DNA from: Heterohyrax brucei
Lineage: Eukaryota; Chordata; Mammalia; Hyracoidea; Procaviidae
Direction: 5' to 3'
NCBI GenBank assembly: GCA_028571685.1
Contig: CM053140.1
Coordinates: 20,503,501-20,567,500 of the forward strand
Length of the DNA: 64,000 bases
Shown: positions 56,870 through 64,000 of the stretch, in pieces
Layout: every line of letters starts with the position of its first letter
How positions within the stretch are numbered: position 1 is the stretch's first letter
Position numbers and translations under genes: made by a program
Notes under the pieces: generated by a model
Told to the model about the DNA's origin: nothing
The model's input: the letters and a program-made list of their open reading frames with translations, nothing else
Database searches by the model: none

Positions 56870-58280
56870 AGCCTCTTGCTGGAGAGCAAAGCAGGGGGCA
56901 GCGCAGTCGGGCCTGGCTGGAGTAAGGGCCTGGGGAACTGGAATTGTGGGGTCAGGCCGGACTTTGCAACTGTCCCTTTCCCGTCGTCTGTGGATTTGAC
57001 GCACTGCGGCCGCGCCAAGGCCTGTGCCAGAAGGCCCACGGTGCTGGGCGCAGGTCGTGTGCTCCCCGGGTCGGAAGACCAGAGAGCCCCTGCCCGGGAT
57101 TACGCCTACCGTCTGTGGACCTGCCAGCCCGTTGGTTCAACGTCCGGCCCAGAGTCCTGGCCTGCAAGGGCGAGGCGCTCACTCCCCGGGGAGTCCGGCT
57201 GCCGACCTGCGCCCTGCATACGGTAGTGGTCTCACGAGAGAGCCATTTGGCTGGGAACCGAGAACTTCACCGTACAGTGTGAGGTGCAGCTCCTTCCGGC
57301 CCCTAGCCGGCGGCCCCAGGGCAGCGCGCACCCACCTACCCATGCCAGTTGCGCCTGCGGCCAGATCCTGGTGCCAGGCTACTTCTCCAGCCCCCAGAGC
57401 TCAAATGCTACAAGCACCTGAGCTACAATTTCCTGCAGATGGGTGGGCGCCCGGCTGGAGTGGTGTGGCCCAGGGATCCCAGCAAGCTTGACCACCCCAA
57501 CACACCCCTGCGGAAGCGCTGGCGAGACTTGCGGCCAACGCGGGACCCTATGGCTTGGGAAACAGTGCGCCCCTCAGGAAATGTCCGGCCAGCGATGGAA
57601 CCACGGGCGGGACTAGGGCTAGACCTGTCATCTGGCTCCTCATCAAGTCTCTCCTGAAAACTTTCCTTACTTGCACTGCACATTCTGTACGTTCCTAAGG
57701 TCCGGGCGGGGTCCCGCGGAAGCCTCGTCAGGCCTACTGTCCCACCAGCATCAAGACACTGCCAGGCGCACCTCCCGGCAACACGTGGCTGACTGCTGGG
57801 CAAGCGGCTCCTGCCGGCTGGGTCACTAAAGCGGCGTAGGGGACGGGGCCCGAGAAGGAGGGAGCGCCGGGAGGGGGCGGGGCCTGGGAGAGAAGGAGCG
57901 CCGGGACGGGGCGGGGCCTGGGAGAGAAGGAGCGCCGGGACGGGGCGGGGCCTGGGAGAGAAGGAGCGCCGGGACGGGGCGGGGCCTGGGAGAGAAGGAG
58001 CGCCGGGACGGGGCGGGGCCTGGGAGAGAAGGAGCGCCGGGACGGGGCGGGGCCTGAAAGGGAAGGGCAGAGAAAGGAATGGGGCTTGCCCGGGACTGCG
58101 GGACGGCAAAGGAAGCAAGGCTTCCAAAGCTGGCAGGAGTGGGAGGCCCCTTGGCAAGTACTCCCGAGCAACACTCTGGCGCAGCTCAGCGGCTTCAAGG
58201 GGAACTTCACTTTCTGCCGCGAAGTCAAATCAGGCGGGACTGCAGCCCTGGCCTCTTCATGGGGCGGTTAGAAATTGTTC
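56870..58280. promoter_or_regulatory. GC- and CpG-rich block, candidate CpG-island promoter
   Basis: CpG density is far above the flanks across about 1.4 kb, with several GGGGCGGGGC Sp1-type boxes in a tandem repeat at 57865-58055. Open frames on both strands (for example 57024-57491 plus and 57423-58157 minus) are long, but their composition follows from GC richness and no domain is recognised. It could be the first exon and promoter of a neighbouring gene or a decayed GC-rich retrocopy. Confidence 0.5.
57865..58055. repeat. 34-bp minisatellite, five full copies and one partial
   Basis: Units start at 57865, 57899, 57933, 57967, 58001 and 58035; each reads cgccgggacggggcgg then ggcctgggagagaaggag. 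Four middle units look identical; the first has 'gggaggg' in place of 'gggacgg' and the last diverges after about 21 bases. Confidence 0.97.
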
Positions 58281-58510
58281 TTGGAGAACCACACAGGGGC
58301 AAAATCATCTGAGATGCAGTCAAGATGGGGCAGGACCAGACTGCACCGCATGGGCACCCTCACCCTACCTGGATAGCCTTGACCGCACTGGGATCGCACA
58401 GGGACATTACTTCTCGGGGTGAGTGGGTTTGGAGAAGGCACGCAGTGACCCACGCCTGCTCTGATTCTCCTACCCTAGTTCCAGGTCACCAGCTATAACC
58501 TCCTGAGGCG

Positions 58511-59935
58511 GAAAGAAAGAGTCCTGGTGATGCAGTGGTTAAAAAGCTTTCCTGCTACTGTCCACCACGGCAAAAAGATGGAGTCAACCTAGATGCCCAT
58601 CAACAGATGAATGGATAAATAAACTATGATACGTATACTCAATGGAACACTATGCAATGCAATGATGGAGAACAATGATGATTTCAGGAAGCATCTCATC
58701 ACCTGGTTTGAACTGGAAGACATTATGCTGAGTGAAATCAGTCAGCAGCAAACGGACAAATATTGTATGAGACTCCTGCTATAAGGACTTAAAAGTAGAC
58801 TTATGCATGAAAGAAACGTCTCTTTGGCGGCTACAAGGTAAGAGAGGGAGAGGGTTAGGCATAGATTAGATAGTCGATGGAAATTTGATTAGGTGAAAGC
58901 AGTGACAGCACACAGTAGAGAGTAGATCAGCTTAACTGGGCTTCATCATAAACTGAAAGGTTTTCTAAACTCAACCTAATATTTCAAAGGATTGACAAGC
59001 AGGGCCAGGAGTCTGGGGACCAGCTGGCCAGAGAGTTGAGGCCAGCTGGCATAACTAATCTATTGCTGAGAGTCTTCTGCACCCCATATTGGTGAGTGGT
59101 GTCTGGGGTCTTAAAAGCTAGCAAGCTGCCATCTGAGGTACACCAAATAGTCTCAACTCATCTGGAACAGATGATCACTGAGAACAACGAAGATATGAGG
59201 CAAAGAGAGCCCATGAGACAGAAGGACCCATATGAACGGGAGACTATCAACATCAGTGCAGAATTAGGTGATGCCCGGCCACCACCAAAGACAGCTGTAA
59301 CGGAGGACAAGATGTAGAGTCCCTGAGACAACACAAGAAAAAGAGATGTGCCGTCTAAGAACTCTACCAAAAGACCTGAACTGATGGTCTGCAGCCTGGA
59401 TGCTCTCCTGGGAACATGGCCCCTAGACCTGCTGCTGTCCCTGACTGGAAACCAGTAATAAGTCAACTGTGCAGACAAGAATGGACTGGACTCAGGGACA
59501 CAGTGTGACCACATAGTATGTGTACTTTATGGTTCCAGACATTTACAGGAGGCTTTCCTACTGGTCTCTTTCTAGATGGGAGAGAAGAAGATGGAGAAGC
59601 GGGGAAAGATGCTTCTTAAGAGGCTACTAGATACACAGAGTGAAAAGGAAGAGTGTGCTGTCACCAGGTGGGGAGAACGGAGGGAGCTGCAGATAGGTGG
59701 GCATGCGAAAACGATTTGGATTTATATACTTTCACTTAATGACAACTTAAAAAAAACAGCTTTGCTCTAACAGAAAAGTCAGAGGTTGGAATCCGTAAGC
59801 CTCTGCAGGAGAAAGATGTAACAGTCTACTGCTGTAAAGATTTTATGGACTTGGAATCTCTATGGGGCGGTTCCACTATACTGTTATCAGTAGGTATTGA
59901 CTCCAGGGCAGTGGGTTTTGGGGAGCAAAAGGTAG
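58511..59935 (+). repeat. AfroSINE split by an L1
   Basis: The head ('gaaagagtcctggtgatgcagtggtt') is at 58511-58556. The rest resumes at about 59753 ('gctttgctctaacagaaaagtcagaggttgg...ggaatctctatggggcggttcc...ggcagtgggttttgg'). The A-rich boundary duplication 'aaaaagctttcctgct' (58541-58556) recurs imperfectly at about 59750-59770. Confidence 0.78.
58557..59752 (+). mobile_element. L1 3' end inserted in an AfroSINE
   Basis: 'aaaaagatggagtcaacctagatgcc', 'tacgtatactcaatggaacactatgc', 'tgaactggaagacattatgctgagtgaaatcagtcagc', then the L1 3' UTR. It ends 'cttaatgacaacttaaaaaaa'. A different subfamily from the 45-kb copies, judging by many substitutions. Confidence 0.88.
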
Positions 59936-59989
59936 ATCGGATGGTGCAGCTGTCAGTCCACAGAGGCATTTTCTCCATGAGGGACCTCG

Positions 59990-60221
59990 ATGGCACGAAT
60001 GTGCCCCCTTGGACAAATTTTCCACCTATGGATACCTCCTGCCATGATTACCTCCCCCAATGAACCCCTCTCAGTGGACAACTCCTCCATCGTCGAACAT
60101 TCTCTCCCATGAAAATTCTGTCCCTCTCATAGAAGCCTCCTGCTATATAGATACCTCCCTCCCTTGGGTACCGTCCCCTCATGAATACTCCTCGCCTCTA
60201 ATATCCACCCCCATTTCCTTT
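59990..60221. repeat. Pyrimidine-rich degenerate tandem array, left part
   Basis: A recurring ctcc/tgaa pattern ('acctcctgccatgattacctcccccaatgaacccctctcag...') with loose 30-40 bp periodicity. The same style resumes at about 63400, on the other side of an RTE. Confidence 0.45.
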
Positions 60222-60791
60222 TCTGCTCCTCAGTGTTGTTGTCGGGAGCCCTCGAGTTGGTTTGGACTCATAGCAACCCCATGAACAACAGAACGAAACA
60301 CTGCCCGGTCCTGCACCATGCCCACAATTGTTATGCTTCGGCCCATTGTTTGCAGCCACTGTGTCAGTCCATCTTGGTGAAAGTCTTCCTCTTTTTCGCT
60401 GATCCTCGACTTTACCAAGTGCGATGTTCTTCTCCAGCCATTGATTCCTCCTGACAACATGTCCAAAATATGTAAGACAGTGTCTTGTCATTCTTGTTTC
60501 TAAGGAGCACTCTGGTGTACTTCTGCCTAAACAAATATATTCATTCTTTTGGCAGCCCATATATATTCAGTGTTCTCCAACACCACGATTAAAAGGCATC
60601 AATTCTGCTGTCTTCTTTATTCTTTGTCCAGCTTCCTATACATAAGATATGACTGAAAATACCATGGCTTGGGTCAGGCATACCTTGGTCTTCAAGTTGA
60701 CATCTTTACTTTTCAACACTTTAAAGAGATCCTTTGCAGCAGATTTGCCTAATGCATCTTTTGACTTCTTGACTGCTGCTTCCACAGATGT

Positions 60792-61308
60792 TGTGGTGGT
60801 CAGGATTATGTCAACTTGGCTATTCCATGTTTGGCTGCTGTATCAAGTGACAGGGTGGGGCCTGTGGTGGCTTCCCACCGCTCAGCTCTCATGTTTCTGC
60901 CTTCCACCACCTACTGCCAGTCTGCTCACTTAGCCAGCAGCTCCTGCTCTCTTCTGACATCTGGTTCCTGGACTTAAACTAGCAGCTGTTGGATTCATCA
61001 ACCCTAACAGCCAGCACTTGAGAGTCCTGTTCCCTGACCTGCTGATCCTGGGTTCTCCAGCCCCTGCAGCTCCATCTCGCCGCCAGCTTGGGATCCACCA
61101 GCCTACACAACCGGTGATCTAGAACTCTGGTTTCTGACCTGCTGACCGTGGGTTCACCAGCTCCCATGGCCACGTGAGGCTTGTGCCAGGACTTGGGATT
61201 CAGCTTCTGCAATTGTGTGAGCTGTTTCCTTTATATATATATATAAATCTTTCCTTGTACATACACGTGTTACTGGTTTTGCTTCCCTAGAAAACTCAGC
61301 CTAAGATA
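60792..61308 (+). repeat. ERVL (MLT2-like) solo LTR
   Basis: Same family as 46021-46618: TGTGGTGGTCAGGATTATG to CCTAAGATA (the last ACA is mutated). Duplication gatgt (60787-60791) and gacgt (61309-61313). Confidence 0.87.
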
Positions 61309-62705
61309 GACGTTGATTGTGGAGCCAAGTAAAATGAAGCACTTAACAACTTCAGTATTTTCTGTTTATCGTGTTGTTGCTTATTGGTCCGGCTGTGACA
61401 ATTTTGGTGTTCTTAATGTTGAAGTGTACTCTGTACTGAGGTCTTTGATCATCATCAGTAAGTGCTGAAGTCCTCTTCACTTTCAGCAATCAAGGTTGAG
61501 TCTTCTGCATAATGCTGGTTGTTAATGAGTCTTCCTCCAAACCTGATGCCCCATTCTTCTTCATGTAGTCCAGCTTCTTGGATTATTTGCTCATCATGCA
61601 GATTAAATAGGTATGATGAAAGCATGCAACCCTGATGCACCTCTTTCCTGACTTTAAACCATGCCATGTCTCCTTGTTCTGTTCACACAACTCTCTCTTG
61701 ATCCATGTGCAGATTCCTTGTGAACACAATTGAGTGTTCTGGAATTCCCATTCTCCATCATGTTATCCATAATTTGTTATGATCCACACAGTTGAATGCC
61801 TTTCCACAGTCAATAAAATAGAGATAAACATCTTTCTGGTAGTCTCTGCTTTCAGCTGAGATCCATCTGACATCAGCAATAATCTCCCTGGTTCCAAGTC
61901 CTCTTCTGAATCTGGCCTGAATTTCTGGCAGTTCCCTGTCAACCTACCACTGTAGACACTTTTGAATGATCTTTAGCAAAATTTTATTTGTGTGTGATAT
62001 TAATGATATTGTTCAGTAATTACCGCATTTGGTTGGATCACCTTTCTTGGGAACAGGCATAAATATGGATGTCTTCCAGTCAGTTGGCCAGGTAGCTGTC
62101 CTCCAGATTTCTTGGCATAGGTGAGTGATCATTTCCAGCACAGCATCTATTTGTTAAAACATCTCAGTTGATATGCCATCCATTTCTGGAGTCTTGTTTT
62201 GCCAGTGCCTTCAATGTAGCTTTGACTTCCTCCTTCAGTACCATCAGTTCCCAATTATGTGCTACCTCTTAAAATGGTTGAACATTGACCAGTTTTTTTT
62301 GGTATAATGACTCTGTGTATTCCTCCCATTTTCTTCTGCTGTTTCCTGAGTCATTTAAGATTTTCCCTGTAGACTCCTTCACTATTGCAACTCAAGGCTT
62401 GAACTTTTTCTTCAGTTCTTTCAGCTTGAAAAATGCCAAGAATGTTCTTCCCTTTTGGTTTTCTATCTCCAGCTCTTCACACATCATTATTACTTTGTCT
62501 TCTGAAGCCACCCTTTGAAATCTTCTGTTCAGTTTTTTGACTTTGTCATTTCTTCTTTTTATTTTAGCTATTTGAAATTCAAGAGCAACTTTAAGAGTTT
62601 CTTCTGATGTCCAATTTGGTCTTTTCTTTCTTTTTAATGACCTTTCTTTCTTTCTTCATGTACGATGTCTTTCCACAGCTTGTCTGTTCTTTGGTCATTA
62701 GTATT

Positions 62706-63206
62706 TGTCATGGTTTGAATTGTGTCCCCCCAAAAATGTGTGCAGCCATGTGGCTGGGATATGGTTCCCAGTATCTTGGAAATGTCCTCCATTGTGTGGT
62801 TTTGCTAACCTGTAGGTTAAAGGATTAGGGTGGGGCTGTGAATTCCCGCTATGGGGGAAGTTTCCCTGGAGTATGGCTTGCCCCACCCTTAATGCTTTTA
62901 GCCTGCAAGGAATAAAAGGAAAAAGAACCAAGGACAATTTGAGAACCTCGCTACCATCAAGCAAGCAGCACCGGGAGCAGAACACGTCGTTCAGACCAGA
63001 GGTTCTTGCGTTAGGACGCTCCCTGGACAATGACTGATGCAATACTGGACTTTCCTCCAGAGCCGTCAAGGGGAAAGTCTTTCCCTGGAGCGGACACCCT
63101 GAATATGGACTCGCAACCTACCGGACTGTGTAAGAATAAATCTTTCTTTGTTAAAGCCATCCACTCTGTGGTATTTCTGTTAGAGCAGCCCTAGCTGACT
63201 AAAACA
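62706..63206 (+). repeat. MaLR-type solo LTR, best-preserved copy
   Basis: 501 bp, TGTCATGGTTTGAATTG to GACTAAAACA, with exact 5-bp duplication gtatt (62701-62705, 63207-63211). AATAAA-like 'gaataaatct' lies at about 63134. It serves as the reference for the other copies in this window. Confidence 0.92.
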
Positions 63207-63420
63207 GTATTCAACATGTCAAATCTGTTCTTGAGATGTCTGTCATACTGGGAGGACTTGCACATTGCTGTGATGCTAGGAGCTATGCCACTGGTATTCA
63301 GATACAAGCAGGGTCACTCATGGCAGACACATTTCAGCTGAGCTTCCAGATTAAGACAGACTAGGAAGGAGGACCTGGCGGTCTACTTCTGAAAAGAATT
63401 AGCCAGCAAAAATAGGCTCC

Positions 63421-64000
63421 TCAGTATCCTCTTGGAAACATCTCCTCTTGCCCCAAAGTATCTCCACCTTTTGAATATCTTTTCCTCATTCAAATCTTTG
63501 CTATTTATAATCCTTCATTCCACACATCAATTAAACCAATTGCTGTTGAACTGACTCTGACTCCCTGAGGGTAAATGATGAACATGCTCTGCTGCTAACC
63601 CAGAGGTTGGAGGTTCGAGTCCACTCCGAGGCGCACCAGAAGAAAGGCCTATTTATCTATTTCTAGGGAGAAAATAATCAGCAGGGAAAACCCTGTGGAG
63701 CCTAGTTCTATTCTGACACCCATGAGGTTGTCCCTGCTGTAGCCCCACACACATCTCTTTCTCTGAGAATCAGTCTTTCCCTCGCTCCCCTTCCTCAAGG
63801 ATCCCTTCTGTCCAACTTCCTCCTTTACTTCTTTCCCCTCCCAGTCTCTGCCCACCCATTGTTTTTTTTCCTACTTTGTGAATGACTTTCTTCTACAAAC
63901 TTCTCCTCAGAATGTCGGATGCCTCCACTCCCACCTAGAGTGTTCTCCCCATCCCGGGAATCCTGCCCCTCCTTGGGATTGCTCCCTTCACTCAGCCCCG
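63421..64000. repeat. Pyrimidine-rich degenerate array, right part, with an AfroSINE-like insert
   Basis: C/T-rich sequence with recurring 'ctcctc', 'ccttgggattgctccctt' and 'cccgggaatcctgcccc' motifs at 63421-63530 and 63740-64000. An AfroSINE-like tRNA-derived piece with a good box B ('gaggttcgagtccactcc') lies at about 63535-63735. No gene recognised. Confidence 0.5.

Larger units (their letters stand above)
60222..63420 (-). mobile_element. RTE LINE, antisense, with two LTR insertions and an inverted 5' piece
   Basis: The 3' end is at 60222 and antisense RTE sequence covers 60222-60791, 61309-62705 and 63207-63243. A further 63244-63420 segment is RTE 5' sequence in the opposite, plus, orientation. 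It matches the reverse complement of about 7600-7750. Frames are broken. Interruptions are the ERVL-type LTR at 60792-61308 and the MaLR-type LTR at 62706-63206. Confidence 0.87.

Noticed and set aside
57024..57491. 155-codon plus-strand frame in the GC-rich block
   Set aside because: No recognisable domain or splice context; stop codons are rare in such GC-rich DNA by chance.
57423..58157. Long minus-strand frame (244 codons) rich in Pro, Arg and Ser repeats
   Set aside because: The repeats are the 34-bp minisatellite read in three frames; length and composition follow from GC richness and no domain is visible.
60233..60454. Possible host gene frames at 60.2-60.6 kb on both strands
   Set aside because: They are shadows of the RTE 3' region, which appears with the same text in other RTE copies.

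Overview
This is vertebrate nuclear DNA from an afrotherian mammal, most likely an elephant-like one. The tRNA-derived SINEs (about 15 copies, opening with 'aaaccctggtggtgtagtgg', box B 'gttcaaatcc', shared tail 'gagtcagaattgac...ggcagtgggttt') match AfroSINE, and the dominant LINE besides L1 is an RTE-clade element of the kind that supplies the AfroSINE tail. The shared mammalian elements Tigger1, MIR, old L1, MaLR and ERVL LTRs are also present. Nearly all of the window is interspersed repeat, and I find one convincing cellular protein gene.

Layout: 1-8260 is an antisense RTE carrying nested insertions (a MaLR-type LTR, an L1 inside that, and a betaretroviral solo LTR inside the L1). 8260-13300 holds MIR, mariner, LTR and old L1 pieces. 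13370-13960 is a CpG-rich candidate promoter. 14585-17410 holds RTE, 18S rRNA and L1 pieces, all on the minus strand. 17411-24746 is a broken gammaretrovirus-like provirus with a tRNA-Pro-type primer site. 24893-33240 is a second antisense RTE split by a 6.7-kb minus-strand provirus with exact 4-bp target duplications. 33240-38880 is mostly unassigned. 38887-43565 holds the KRAB zinc-finger gene (KRAB-A exon, linker exon, finger exon, poly-A signal), plus strand. 44548-50400 is a Tigger1 DNA transposon cut up by an L1-in-L1 nest, an ERVL-type LTR, a small betaretroviral provirus and a MaLR-type LTR. 51655-54720 is a sense RTE with SINEs and an LTR. 56870-58280 is a second GC/CpG-rich block with a 34-bp tandem repeat. 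58511-63420 holds a SINE split by L1 and a fourth RTE, and 59990-64000 includes a pyrimidine-rich degenerate array.

The gene encodes a KRAB box joined to a C2H2 array of ten canonical fingers plus weaker N-terminal ones, a type of protein that usually represses retroelements through TRIM28. No coding exon 1 could be placed; the CpG-rich block near 13.5 kb is a possible but unproven promoter. The most unusual item is the small betaretroviral provirus at 47243-49021: near-identical LTRs, a tRNA-Ile primer site, a 48-bp leader repeat in four copies that multiplies a splice-donor-like motif, and an interior reduced to the Gag start, the integrase zinc domain and the Env transmembrane end. Viral open frames elsewhere in the window are interrupted by stops, frameshifts or deletions.
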